Program-made: the position numbers and the translations under genes
The notes under the pieces: model-generated
What the model saw: only the letters and a program-made list of their open reading frames with translations
Database searches by the model: none
What the model was told of the DNA's origin: nothing
Source: Thermoanaerobacteraceae bacterium
Lineage (GTDB): Bacteria; Bacillota; JADQBR01
NCBI GenBank assembly: GCA_017656305.1
Contig: JACDOG010000020.1
Span: forward strand, 1-39,213
Length of the DNA: 39,213 nucleotides
Direction of reading: 5' to 3'
Shown: positions 17,298 to 26,001 of the stretch, piece after piece
Position numbering within the stretch: the stretch's first letter is position 1
How the letters are laid out: each line of letters starts with the position of its first letter

Positions 17298-17328
17298 CCG
17301 GGGGCGAGCTGTCATGCTCGCCCACCGG
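17298..17328 (+). other. Intercistronic hairpin between acsE and hdrC
   Basis: Stem GGGCGAGC/GCTCGCCC (17302-17309 with 17316-17323), extended by CCGG/CCGG outside. No T run follows and the hdrC ribosome-binding site starts within a few bases, so termination is unlikely. Confidence 0.6.
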
Positions 17329-17347
17329 AACAAGAGGAGGGGATTTT

Positions 17348-17914
17348 TTGGCTGGGCAAGACAAATGCATTGAGCCTTCCTTTTCTTTTATGAAGCAGCT
17401 GGAGGAAAGATCTGGTCAACCGGTAAGCCGCTGTTACCAGTGTAAAAAATGTACCGGCGGCTGTCCTATGAGTTTTGCCATGGACTACTACCCCAACCAG
17501 GTAATAAGATATGTCCAGCTTGGCGGAAAGGATAAAGTGTTATCCAGCCGCAGTATCTGGGTTTGTGCATGCTGCAAGACCTGTAAAGACCGCTGTCCCA
17601 ATGATATAGACATTTCCGCGGTAATGGACGCCTTAAAGGAAATTGCCAGTGAAGAAAAGGCTTCCTTAGGCGATAATCTCGTACCGGCTTTTCACGAATC
17701 CTTCTTGTCTTCGGTACAAAAGTACGGGCGAGTTTACGAAGCCGGTATGCTGGCCGGGTTCAAGTTGAAAACTAGGACTTACAGCCAGGATATGCAGTTG
17801 GGCATGGAATTTTTGAAGAAGCGCAAGCTCAAGTTTCTGCCGGAAAAAGTTGGTCAGATAAGGGAGATCAGACAGATATTTGAGAAAGCTAAGGCAAAGG
17901 AGAGAAGCCGATGA
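17348..17914 (+). CDS. hdrC: Heterodisulfide reductase-like subunit C
   Basis: A 188-aa iron-sulfur protein that passes electrons between HdrB and HdrA. Two [4Fe-4S] motifs are present: CYQCKKCTGGCP (29-40) and CACCKTCKDRCP (73-84). No membrane segment is present, so it is the soluble type. I chose TTG 17348 because AAGAGGAGG lies a few bases upstream; an upstream in-frame ATG at 17294 lies before the hairpin and ribosome-binding site. The stop overlaps hdrB by four bases (ATGA). In this context it belongs to a MetFV-HdrABC-MvhD type methylene-THF reductase complex such as that reported for Moorella, rather than to a methanogen CoM-CoB reductase. Confidence 0.92.
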   Translation: MAGQDKCIEPSFSFMKQLEERSGQPVSRCYQCKKCTGGCPMSFAMDYYPNQVIRYVQLGGKDKVLSSRSIWVCACCKTCKDRCPNDIDISAVMDALKEIASEEKASLGDNLVPAFHESFLSSVQKYGRVYEAGMLAGFKLKTRTYSQDMQLGMEFLKKRKLKFLPEKVGQIREIRQIFEKAKAKERSR

Positions 17915-18798
17915 AATACACTTACTATCCTGGGTGTTCGTTACACTCCACAGCTGAGGAATACAATGCTTCCAGTCAGGCTGTTTTTCGCAAAATTGGG
18001 ATTGAGATGGAAGAGCTTAAAGATTGGAATTGCTGTGGGGCTACGTCAGCTCACTCGACGAATGATTACCTGGCTCATGCTCTCCCTTTGCGAAATCTCA
18101 TTCTTGCGGAAAAACAGGGTAATGATGTGTTGGTCCCCTGTGCGGCATGTTATAATCTCTTGAAGTATGCAGACTATCACATGCGTACTGGCGGCAAGGA
18201 CAGTGAGCAGTTGAATGAGGATATGCAGGAAATTATGGGTGCCAAGTACCGGGGCAGCATTCAGGTAAGGCACGTGGTAGACGTTTTTGCCGAAGAAAAA
18301 GTGAGGGAAAAAATCAGCAGTTTGCTGCAAAAACCGCTGACCGGTTTGAAAGTAGTTCCCTATTATGGCTGCCTGTTAACCAGACCCTTTAAAGTAGTGG
18401 CTTTTGAGAAAAATCCCGAACAACCCGTAAAACTGGATCAGTTAATAGAGACATTAGGGGCTGAATGTGTTCGCTGGTCCCATAAAACCGAATGTTGTGG
18501 CGGCAGTTTTTCCATCTCGCAGCCGGAGTTGGTGCTGAAGTTAACCAGGAAACTGGTAGAGGCCGCACAGTATGCAGGAGCTGAAGCCATCGTCACTGCA
18601 TGCCCTCTGTGTCAAACGAATCTGGACACGCGTCAACATACGGCCGGAGGCGGCGAGGGCAGCAGCATTCCTGTTTTCTATATTACTGAACTGATTGGTA
18701 TTGCAATCGGTGCTGAGGGCAGCACTAACTGGCTGAAAAAACATCTTATCAACCCTGTTCCATTACTGCGCTCGCTGAATTTGTTGGCTGCATCCTAA
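17911..18798 (+). CDS. hdrB: Heterodisulfide reductase-like subunit B
   Basis: A 295-aa protein with two CCG domains: C9, C41-C42, C77, C80, and C154, C195-C196, C231, C234. These are the ligands of the pair of non-cubane [4Fe-4S] clusters that form the disulfide-reducing site in methanogen HdrB. In an acetogenic cluster lacking the CoM-CoB substrate, the natural partner is unclear; electron transfer to MetVF is the usual proposal. ATG 17911 overlaps the hdrC stop. The C-terminal tail after residue 240 is Gly-rich and then hydrophobic, but too short for a membrane domain. Confidence 0.92.
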   Translation: MKYTYYPGCSLHSTAEEYNASSQAVFRKIGIEMEELKDWNCCGATSAHSTNDYLAHALPLRNLILAEKQGNDVLVPCAACYNLLKYADYHMRTGGKDSEQLNEDMQEIMGAKYRGSIQVRHVVDVFAEEKVREKISSLLQKPLTGLKVVPYYGCLLTRPFKVVAFEKNPEQPVKLDQLIETLGAECVRWSHKTECCGGSFSISQPELVLKLTRKLVEAAQYAGAEAIVTACPLCQTNLDTRQHTAGGGEGSSIPVFYITELIGIAIGAEGSTNWLKKHLINPVPLLRSLNLLAAS

Positions 18799-18867
18799 GC
18801 GGAAGAGGTGGCTAATTATTATTGGGCTGTTAGTTGCAAATCTTACTAGAAAAGGTAGTGAGATGGC

Positions 18868-21800
18868 ATGAACAAGAAAAATGCAAACAATTCAGTTGTA
18901 GGTTCGGTTTTGGTACTGGGTAGCGGGATTGCAGGCATGCAATCTGCACTGGATCTGGCCGATTCCGGCTATCTGGTGCAAATGGTCACGGACTCGCCGT
19001 CTGTGGGCGGGAAGATGACCCAACTAGACAAAACCTTTCCTACAAATGAATGTGCCATGTGTCTGTTGGGACCAAAAATGACGGACACCCTCAGTCATCC
19101 CAATATTGACCTGTACACCTGCTCCACCATTACGGAAGTATCTGGCGAGGCAGGTAACTTCAAGGTTAAGATTAAGAAACAGCCGCGTTACATCGACATC
19201 GATGAATGTACGGCTTGTGGTGACTGTGAGCAGGCGTGTCCGGTGGAGGTTTCCAACCAGTTCAATGAAGGGATGGATACCCGCAAGGCGGTTTACAAAC
19301 TGTTTCCCCAGGCGGTGCCCAATAAATACCTGATTGAAAAGCGGGGTACGCCGCCGTGCCGTTCTACCTGTCCAGCGGGAACCAATGCCCAGGGTTATGT
19401 TGCGCTCATTTCCCAGGGTAAATTCAAGGAAGCCCTGCAGGTGGTACGGCGCCGGATGCCGTTTGCCGGTATTTGCGGTCGCATCTGCCACCACCCGTGT
19501 GAGAGCGAATGTAACCGTGCCGAATATGATGACCCGGTGGCAATTGCTTACCTGAAACGGGCTGCAGCCGACTACGGCTGGGTGGATGAGGCGGCAGAAT
19601 CGCCGCAAATAGAGGCGGAGCCCAGGGATGAGCACGTTGCCATCATCGGTGCCGGGCCGGCCGGTCTTGCTGCTGCGCAGGACCTGAGGTATGCCGGTTA
19701 CAAGGTCACCGTGTATGATGCCCTGCCGGAGCCCGGTGGTATGCTGCGGGCGGGAATACCGCGCTACCGCCTGCCGGAGGAAGTGGTGAAGCGGGAAACG
19801 GATTGGCTGCTGGGTATGGGCATCGAGTTTAAGGGCAACACCAAGGTGGGCGAGGACATCACCTTTGAGCAATTAAAGGCCGATTATGACGCGGTATTAA
19901 TTGCTGTTGGTACCCAGAAAAGCCGCATGCTGCCTCTGGAGGGCGCTGACCAAAAGGGGATCGTCGGTGGCGTTGATTTCCTGCGGAAGGCTGCTTTAGG
20001 CGAAAAACCGCCTGTTGGTAAGAAGGTGCTGGTTATCGGTGGCGGTAACGTGGCTATTGACGTGTCCCGGACTGCCCTGAGGTTGGGTGCCGAAGAGGTT
20101 AACCTGGCCTGCCTGGAGTCGCGTAAGGAAATGCCTGCCCACGAGTGGGAAATCGAAGAAGCACTGGAAGAAGGGGTAAAAATACACCCCTCCTGGGGAC
20201 CGGAGAAATTCCTCGGCAATGGCAGCGTGACCGGTGTGGAGATGAAAAAATGTACTGCCGTGTTTGACGATGAAGGAAGGTTTAATCCACAGTTTGATGA
20301 AAGTGTCAGGAAAATCTTTGATGCCGACATGGTCATAGTGGCCATCGGCCAGGCGTCTGATTTATCCTTTATTCCGGAAAACAGCGGTATCGAAATTACT
20401 CGGGGTGGAACCATTGTTGCCGACCCCATTACCCTGGCGACCGGCGAAGAAGGGGTCTTTGCCTGCGGCGACATCGTCAGCGGGCCGGCGTCCGTGGTTG
20501 AAGCCGTGGCTTCCGCTCACGAGGCGGCCTTATCCATTGAGCGTTACTTGAAAGGTGAAGACCTGGCTGCCGGTAGAGAGGTAAAACGTGGGGAAAAATT
20601 GGGACCGCCTCTGAAAACGCCCGTCAGAGGGAACGGGCGTATCCAACAGGGGATGGCTGATCCTGAAGAACGGCGTAAGGACTTCCGTGAGGTCTACCAG
20701 GGATTTTCTAAAGAGGATGCCATTGCTGAAGCCAAGCGCTGTTTGAACTGCGGTATCTGCTCCGAGTGTCTCCAGTGTGAAGCGGTCTGTAAGAAACACT
20801 CGGTACGGCATGAAGATAAAGAGGAGATAATTGAGGTCAATGTAGGTTCTATCATTTTGGAACCCGGTTATGACCTGTTTGATGCGGAAAAGACCGGGGA
20901 GTACGGCTACGGTATCTACGAGAACGTTATCACCAGTTTGGAATTTGAACGCCTGCTCAGTTCAACCGGTCCGACCAAAGGCCATGTGGAACGGCCTTCC
21001 GACGGTAAGGCACCGGAGAAGGTTGCCTTTATCCAGTGTGTCGGTTCCAGAGATTGTGCCCGCAGCGGTGGCGAGTACTGTTCATCCATCTGCTGTATGT
21101 ACTCCACCAAGGAAGCAATCATTGCCAAGGAGCACGACAGCAACATTGACCCGACTATTTTCTACCTGGATATGCGGTCCTACGGCAAGAACTTTGATAA
21201 GTACGTGGATTCCGCCAAGGCAGCAGGGGTCAAGTACAAGCGCACCATGATCTCCAGCGTCAAGGAGGATCCGCATACCAAGAACCTTTACATTCAGTAC
21301 CTCCAGGATGGAGAAATAGTAACCGAGGAGTTCGACCTGGTGGTACTGGCTGTGGGCGTACAGCCGCCGAAAGCTGCTGTGGAGCTGGCGGAGATAGTTG
21401 ATTTCAAGCTTAACAAGTACGGATTTGCCGAGACGGATACCTTTGAGCCTACGGCAACCTCCAGGCCTGGCGTTTTCGTGGCCGGTGCCTTTCAGGGACC
21501 GCGGGATATTCCGGAGACGGTGATGAATGCCAGTGCGGCTGCGGCAACTGCCAGCGGCATACTGTCCAAGGCACGGGGAACGCTGGTTAGGGGTAAGGAC
21601 TACCCGCCAGAGAAGGATGTCAGCGGTGAAGAGCCGCGGGTGGGCGTCTTTATCTGCCACTGCGGTATCAACATTGGCTCGGTGGTTAATGTGCCGGAAG
21701 TGGTAGAGTACGCGAAGACACTGCCCGGGGTGGTCTATGCTGAAGACAACTTGTACACCTGTTCCCAGGATACGACCAAGAAGATTCAGGAATTGGTAAA

Positions 21801-23337
21801 AGAACACAATTTGAACCGTGTAGTAGTGGCCTCGTGTACCATTCGTACACACCAGCCGCTGTTCCGGGAAGCCTGTCGTGAAGCGGGGCTCAACCAGTTC
21901 CTCTTTGAAATGGCAAACATTCGGGACCAGTGTTCCTGGGTACACCGGGACAATCCCGAAGCAGCCACAGCTAAAGCAAAGGATTTGGTTGCTGGTGCCG
22001 TTGCCAAGGTGCAGACCCATGAGCCGCTGCACCTGCATCCCGTGCCGGTAGTACCGAAAGCCCTGATAGTTGGGGGCGGTATAGCCGGTATGACGGCAGC
22101 CTTGGCCATGGCTGAACAGGGCTTCGGCTCGTTCATAGTGGAAAAAGAGTCCGAGCTGGGCGGTTTTGCCCGCAACCTGCGCCGCACCATAGACGGCAAG
22201 GACCTGAAGAAATTAGTGGAAGATACCATTGCAAAGGTTAAGAATAATGACCTGATAGAAGTTTACACCAACAGCCGCATTGAGGAATTTGGCGGCCACC
22301 AGGGACACTTTATCACCTCCATATCGCAGGCGGAACCGGGCAAGGACCATGTACGCAACATCATTAAACTGGAGCACGGTGTTGTGATAGTTGCTACCGG
22401 TGCCAAAGAGTTTGTACCTGACGAATACCTGATTGGAGAAGACCCGCGTGTTATTACCAACACGCAACTGGAGCAGCAGTTGTTTGACGGCAAGTGGGAT
22501 GCCAGGGCCAACAAGCAGGTGGTTATGATTCAGTGTGTTGGCTCCCGCGATGAGGAACGCAAGTACTGCAGCAGAACCTGCTGTGCCCAGTCGCTGAAGA
22601 ATGCCATCAAGATCAAGAAGGACCATCCCGATACCGATGTCTATATCCTGTACCGGGATATGCGCACGTACGGCTTCTACGAGGAGTATTACAAAGAAGC
22701 CCGGGAACTGGGCGTAGTGTTTATCCAGTACGATCCAGAGAACAAGCCGGAACTGCAGAAGCGCCTGGATCATGAACACCCGTTGCTAGAAATCAAAGTA
22801 TTTGATCCGTCAGCCAGAGAAACCATCGTCCTTTATCCTGACCAGGTTGTGCTGGCAACTGCTACGGTAGCTCCTGAGGACGTTTCCGAATTGAGCACCA
22901 TGTTTAAGACAACCATTAATGAGGACGGTTTCTTTGTTGAAACCCATGCCAAGTTAGGGCCCATTGATTTCCCGTCTGCCGGTCTGTTTCTCTGCGGCAG
23001 CGCCCATTCGCCGAAATTCGTCAGCGAGGCCATTTACCAGGCCCAGGGTGCAGTTGCCAGGGCGTGTACGGTACTCTCCAAGGAAAACCTCATGGTCGGG
23101 GGCGTTGTTGCCAAGGTGGATACCGATAAATGTGCTGCATGTCTCACTTGTGTCCGGGTTTGCCCGTACAGCGTGCCGAAAATCAACGACGATTTTGTGG
23201 CGGAAATCAATGAAGTGCAATGCCAGGGCTGTGGCACATGTGTATCGGAATGTCCGGCAAAAGCCATACAGCTGCAGCATTACAAAGATGAGCAAGTCAT
23301 CAAGAAGGTACAGGGCTTGCTGGCGGAGGTGCTGTAA
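18868..23337 (+). CDS. hdrA: Giant HdrA flavoprotein with inserted GltD-like module
   Basis: A 1489-aa protein, the electron-bifurcating core of soluble Hdr systems. Domains: an HdrA FAD fold with GSGIAG (18-23) and a [4Fe-4S] motif CTACGDCEQACP (114-125). An inserted GltD/dihydropyrimidine-dehydrogenase-like module follows, with CRSTCPAG (164-171), CGRICHHPCESEC (203-215), FAD motif GAGPAG (261-266) and NAD(P)H motif GGGNVA (391-396). A cysteine-rich stretch CLNCGICSECLQCEAVC (625-641) precedes the rest of the first HdrA fold, with CVGSRD at 724 and CHCGINIG at 930. A second HdrA FAD fold follows (GGGIAG 1069-1074, CVGSRD 1223). Two ferredoxin motifs close the chain (CAACLTCVRVCP 1422-1433 and CQGCGTCVSECP 1452-1463). 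Three FADs and about six Fe-S clusters are expected. The module suggests direct NAD(P)H oxidation. ATG 18868 follows AAAAGG. Confidence 0.93.
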   Translation: MNKKNANNSVVGSVLVLGSGIAGMQSALDLADSGYLVQMVTDSPSVGGKMTQLDKTFPTNECAMCLLGPKMTDTLSHPNIDLYTCSTITEVSGEAGNFKVKIKKQPRYIDIDECTACGDCEQACPVEVSNQFNEGMDTRKAVYKLFPQAVPNKYLIEKRGTPPCRSTCPAGTNAQGYVALISQGKFKEALQVVRRRMPFAGICGRICHHPCESECNRAEYDDPVAIAYLKRAAADYGWVDEAAESPQIEAEPRDEHVAIIGAGPAGLAAAQDLRYAGYKVTVYDALPEPGGMLRAGIPRYRLPEEVVKRETDWLLGMGIEFKGNTKVGEDITFEQLKADYDAVLIAVGTQKSRMLPLEGADQKGIVGGVDFLRKAALGEKPPVGKKVLVIGGGNVAIDVSRTALRLGAEEVNLACLESRKEMPAHEWEIEEALEEGVKIHPSWGPEKFLGNGSVTGVEMKKCTAVFDDEGRFNPQFDESVRKIFDADMVIVAIGQASDLSFIPENSGIEITRGGTIVADPITLATGEEGVFACGDIVSGPASVVEAVASAHEAALSIERYLKGEDLAAGREVKRGEKLGPPLKTPVRGNGRIQQGMADPEERRKDFREVYQGFSKEDAIAEAKRCLNCGICSECLQCEAVCKKHSVRHEDKEEIIEVNVGSIILEPGYDLFDAEKTGEYGYGIYENVITSLEFERLLSSTGPTKGHVERPSDGKAPEKVAFIQCVGSRDCARSGGEYCSSICCMYSTKEAIIAKEHDSNIDPTIFYLDMRSYGKNFDKYVDSAKAAGVKYKRTMISSVKEDPHTKNLYIQYLQDGEIVTEEFDLVVLAVGVQPPKAAVELAEIVDFKLNKYGFAETDTFEPTATSRPGVFVAGAFQGPRDIPETVMNASAAAATASGILSKARGTLVRGKDYPPEKDVSGEEPRVGVFICHCGINIGSVVNVPEVVEYAKTLPGVVYAEDNLYTCSQDTTKKIQELVKEHNLNRVVVASCTIRTHQPLFREACREAGLNQFLFEMANIRDQCSWVHRDNPEAATAKAKDLVAGAVAKVQTHEPLHLHPVPVVPKALIVGGGIAGMTAALAMAEQGFGSFIVEKESELGGFARNLRRTIDGKDLKKLVEDTIAKVKNNDLIEVYTNSRIEEFGGHQGHFITSISQAEPGKDHVRNIIKLEHGVVIVATGAKEFVPDEYLIGEDPRVITNTQLEQQLFDGKWDARANKQVVMIQCVGSRDEERKYCSRTCCAQSLKNAIKIKKDHPDTDVYILYRDMRTYGFYEEYYKEARELGVVFIQYDPENKPELQKRLDHEHPLLEIKVFDPSARETIVLYPDQVVLATATVAPEDVSELSTMFKTTINEDGFFVETHAKLGPIDFPSAGLFLCGSAHSPKFVSEAIYQAQGAVARACTVLSKENLMVGGVVAKVDTDKCAACLTCVRVCPYSVPKINDDFVAEINEVQCQGCGTCVSECPAKAIQLQHYKDEQVIKKVQGLLAEVL

Positions 23338-23339
23338 AA

Positions 23340-23795
23340 ATGAGCGACTTCGAACCGAAAATCGTTGCATTCTGCTGTTATTACTGTGCGTACTCGGCGG
23401 CGGACCTGGCCGGCTCCATGAGGCTGCAGTACCCGCATAACATCCGGCTGGTTGAACTGCCGTGTTCGGGAAAGGCGGATATCCGGGTAATTCTGGAGGC
23501 CTTTGAGCGGGGAGCCGACGGGGTTTATGTGGCCGGATGCCTGGAAGGTGACTGTCATTTTCTCAAGGGGAATATCATGGCCAAGCGGCGGATAAAGCAG
23601 GCTAAGAAATTGCTGGACGAAATCGGTATCGGCAGTGAGCGGGTCGAGATGTTTAACTTGTCCGGTTCCATGGGACCGAGGTTTGCGGAAATTGCCGAGG
23701 AAATGACCGAGCGCATCAAAAAGCTCGGTCCCAGCCCGCTCAATCCTGCTTATGCCAGGAAACAAGAAGCTGCCGATAAGGAAGAGGCAAAATAA
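23340..23795 (+). CDS. mvhD: MvhD-type [2Fe-2S] electron-transfer subunit
   Basis: A 151-aa member of the MvhD/FlpD family, which couples an electron donor module to HdrA. Cysteines 12, 13, 16, 42, 67 and 72 (FCCYYC, PCSGK, AGCLEGDC) match the family's [2Fe-2S] binding pattern. No hydrogenase genes (mvhA or mvhG) are present, so hydrogen is unlikely to be the donor delivered through this gene set. NAD(P)H via HdrA, or an unlinked dehydrogenase, is more likely. The ATG is two bases after the hdrA stop with GGAGG just inside hdrA, so translation is coupled. Confidence 0.92.
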   Translation: MSDFEPKIVAFCCYYCAYSAADLAGSMRLQYPHNIRLVELPCSGKADIRVILEAFERGADGVYVAGCLEGDCHFLKGNIMAKRRIKQAKKLLDEIGIGSERVEMFNLSGSMGPRFAEIAEEMTERIKKLGPSPLNPAYARKQEAADKEEAK

Positions 23796-23830
23796 ACTTT
23801 TAAATCCTTAGAAAGTGGGTGACATGCTAG

Positions 23831-24502
23831 ATGATTGTTGCTCAAGGCAAACCTATTGCTGAAGTCGCCAAAATGATTGAAGATGCCAACAAGATATTAG
23901 TAGTCGGCTGCGGCGGCTGTGTCACCGTTTGTTTGGCAGGCGGGGAAAAGGAAGTAGGTGTCTTAGCTTCAGCTTTACGCATGCTCCGTAAAAAAGAAGA
24001 TAAACCCCTGGAAACAGTGGAGGTAACTCTGAGCCGCCAGTGTGACCCCGAGTACATGGACCAGCTGGAAAAGTACGTTGCTGACGATATCGATTGTATC
24101 GTATCTATGGCATGCGGTGTGGGCGTACAGTTTGTGGCCGAACGTTTTGACAAGTGGGTTGTGCCGGCCCTGGACACCAAATTTGCCGGCGGTGCCCTGG
24201 AACACGGCGTATGGGGAGAGCGCTGCGGCCTCTGCGGCGAATGTGTTCTCCATAAGACCGGCGGTATATGTCCCATTATCCGGTGTTCCAAATCAATCCT
24301 TAATGGCCCCTGTGGCGGCTCGCAGGATGGCAAGTGTGAAATAAATCCTGATGTGGACTGTGCATGGCAGCTCATTTACGACCGTATGAAGAGCCTGGGT
24401 AAGCTGGACAAACTGCTGGAAATCGAGCCCGTCAAGGACTGGTCCAAGTCCAGGGACGGCGGTCCGCGTAAGGTCGTTAGGGAGGACGTGATGATCAAAT
24501 GA
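23831..24502 (+). CDS. metV: MetV, iron-sulfur partner of methylenetetrahydrofolate reductase
   Basis: A 223-aa protein of the MTHFR_C/MetV family (Pfam DUF2229-like cysteine-rich). Cysteines 27, 30 and 34 (VGCGGCVTVC) start the N-terminal domain. A dense cluster follows at residues 132-177 (CGLCGEC, CPIIRC, GPCGG, CEINPDVDC), enough for two Fe-S or Zn sites. It forms a complex with MetF and connects the flavin to Fe-S electron carriers instead of NADPH. The start ATG 23831 has only a weak GGGTGA nearby. The stop overlaps metF by four bases. Confidence 0.9.
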   Translation: MIVAQGKPIAEVAKMIEDANKILVVGCGGCVTVCLAGGEKEVGVLASALRMLRKKEDKPLETVEVTLSRQCDPEYMDQLEKYVADDIDCIVSMACGVGVQFVAERFDKWVVPALDTKFAGGALEHGVWGERCGLCGECVLHKTGGICPIIRCSKSILNGPCGGSQDGKCEINPDVDCAWQLIYDRMKSLGKLDKLLEIEPVKDWSKSRDGGPRKVVREDVMIK

Positions 24503-25422
24503 AAAGTGGCAGCAGATTGGAAAAACTGTTAAATCAAGGTGAATTTGTGGTCAGTGGTGAAATTGGTCCTCCGAAACATGCCAATGGAGAAATCATTCGT
24601 GAACATGCCAGAAAGTTGAAGGATTACGTTGATGCAGCCAATCTGACGGACAACCAAACTGCTATCGTGCGTATGTCCAGTATTGCTTCTGCAGTACACG
24701 TTATGGCTGAAGGACTGGAGCCTATTGTGCAGATGACGGTTCGCGACAGAAACCGTATCGGCATCCAGAGTGATCTGCTGGGTGCCTACAGTTTGGGTGT
24801 GAGAAACGTCCTGTGCCTGTCGGGTGACCACCAGTCTTTCGGCAACCACCCGACCAGCAAAAACGTGCACGACATTGACTCCATCCAGCTGGTTAAAGCC
24901 TTGAAGGATATGCGGGATGAGAAGAAGTTTATTTGCGGCGAAGAAATCAAGGAAAACGAACCGCGCTTCTTCATCGGTGCCGTCGCCAACCCCTTCGGTG
25001 ATCCCTTTGAGTACCGCGTGCTGCGCCTGGAGAAGAAGATCAACGCCGGCGCGGACTTTATCCAGACCCAGTGTATTTTTGACATGGAACGTTTTGAAAA
25101 ATGGATGGAAATGGTCCGGGAGCGCGGCCTGCACAAGAGAGCCAAGATTATTGCCGGCTTGATGCCGCTGAAATCCCATAAGGCGGCACGCTATATGCAG
25201 AAGTACGTATCGGGTATGATTGTACCTGACGAAATTATTGAGCGGATTGAGAAGGCTGATGACCCAAAAGCTGAAGGTGTGGAACTGTGCGTGGAACAGA
25301 TTAAGCACCTGCAGAAAATAGAAGGCGTTGCCGGTGTGCACATCATGGCGGTGAACTGGGAGGAGATTATTCCCACTATCGTCGAAAAAGCCGGCCTCTA
25401 TCCGAGACCTAAAGTATTGTAA
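24499..25422 (+). CDS. metF: 5,10-methylenetetrahydrofolate reductase
   Basis: A 307-aa FAD-containing TIM-barrel enzyme that reduces methylene-THF to methyl-THF, the methyl donor for AcsE. Family landmarks are SGEIGPPKHA at the N-terminus (catalytic Glu), DNQTAIVRMS, VQMTVRDRNRIGIQSDLLGAYSLG, LSGDHQ, GADFIQTQCIFD and the C-terminal GVAGVHIM. Length matches bacterial MetF without an NADPH domain. ATG 24499 overlaps the metV stop (ATGA), and an intrinsic terminator follows at 25430, so it closes the operon that begins at cooC. Confidence 0.95.
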   Translation: MKSGSRLEKLLNQGEFVVSGEIGPPKHANGEIIREHARKLKDYVDAANLTDNQTAIVRMSSIASAVHVMAEGLEPIVQMTVRDRNRIGIQSDLLGAYSLGVRNVLCLSGDHQSFGNHPTSKNVHDIDSIQLVKALKDMRDEKKFICGEEIKENEPRFFIGAVANPFGDPFEYRVLRLEKKINAGADFIQTQCIFDMERFEKWMEMVRERGLHKRAKIIAGLMPLKSHKAARYMQKYVSGMIVPDEIIERIEKADDPKAEGVELCVEQIKHLQKIEGVAGVHIMAVNWEEIIPTIVEKAGLYPRPKVL

Positions 25423-25429
25423 TGTGATT

Positions 25430-25459
25430 AACCGCCTCCTTTTTCGGGGGTGGTTTTTT
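25430..25459 (+). terminator. Intrinsic terminator of the acs-hdr-met operon
   Basis: A 10-bp stem AACCGCCTCC/GGGGGTGGTT (with G-U pairs) and a T run, 8 bases after the metF stop. It is the first convincing terminator after 6074. Confidence 0.85.
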
Positions 25460-25466
25460 ATTCTTA

Positions 25467-25680
25467 GAAAACTGAATACAGAAGATAGAAGTCAGACATC
25501 CATGCCGCAATACGGTATCAATATTTATGAAAATTTGAAGCTAGGCTAATGGTACTACTCGTCACCGGAGACCTGCATGGAGCAGCAACGGGCTCCCACT
25601 CGGCTTCCGCCCGGTACTCGGTCAATGGGTATAATCCAGGCAAATTTCTTGTGTATTCAGTATTCTGTCTTCTCTTTTTA
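25467..25680. repeat. Spacer bounded by inverted ACTGAATAC repeats
   Basis: ACTGAATAC at 25471-25479 is mirrored by GTATTCAGT at 25653-25661. Both copies sit in related A/G-rich sequence (ACAGAAGATAGAAG to the left; read from the other strand, AGAAGACAGAAT to the right). The 170 bases between carry no gene. The layout is that of a MITE-like or degenerate repeat insertion between metF and the next operon. No target-site duplication could be identified with confidence. Confidence 0.4.
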
Positions 25681-25700
25681 CACAATTTTCCCAAAACTTA

Positions 25701-25730
25701 TTGACAGCTAATCAACTTAAATGATAAAAT
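25701..25730 (+). promoter_or_regulatory. Sigma-A-type promoter of the T-box operon
   Basis: TTGACA at 25701-25706 and TAAAAT at 25725-25730 with an 18-base spacer. It lies directly before the T-box leader and gives a start near 25737. Confidence 0.75.
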
Positions 25731-25744
25731 GTCAAAAATTTAAA

Positions 25745-25970
25745 ATTGCGAACGACAATGAACAGGAAGATCGGTGGTTATGTTTTTTACAGAGAGCCGG
25801 GGCAGGTGAGAGTCCGGTAAAAACAGGTCACCGAGGCCGCCTGGGAGTTGACCGGTGAGGAATCGGTTCGCCTAGCCGGCGTTATCGGCAAGAGTGGGTT
25901 TTTAAACCAACAAGGGTGGTACCGCGGAAAAACTTTCGTCCCTTACTGGGGGTGAAAGTTTTTTGTTTTA
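25745..25970 (+). promoter_or_regulatory. T-box riboswitch, probably reading tRNA-Ala
   Basis: Stem I includes the AGAGAGC-type element in ACAGAGAGCCGG. The canonical T-box sequence AAGGGTGGTACCGCGG is at 25912-25927, followed by the competing terminator. Pairing CAGG (25763-25766) with CCTG (25840-25843), and CGGTG (25772-25776) with CACCG (25829-25833), leaves an internal loop whose 3' side reads AGGCCG. The best specifier is then GCC (25836-25838), an alanine codon. Assigning the specifier by hand is uncertain. Uncharged tRNA would stabilise the antiterminator and turn on the regulator and aminotransferase genes downstream. Confidence 0.9.
25928..25966 (+). terminator. Regulated terminator of the T-box leader
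   Basis: Stem AACTTTCGTCCC with GGGGTGAAAGTT followed by TTTT. Its 5' arm lies just after the T-box sequence that forms the antiterminator. Confidence 0.9.
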
Positions 25971-26001
25971 GATAAAGGAATTTTAGCAAGGAGGGATTAA
26001 C

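Noticed and set aside
21082-22038. Long minus-strand frames opposite hdrA (also 19024-19872 and 22213-22779)
   Set aside because: Low-quality composition, no recognisable domains, opposite a clear multi-motif protein.
25555-25640. GTCACCGGAGACCTGCATGG resembles the B12 box of cobalamin riboswitches
   Set aside because: The upstream conserved core and stems of a cobalamin riboswitch are not found, and no cobalamin gene follows; likely chance or part of a repeat element.
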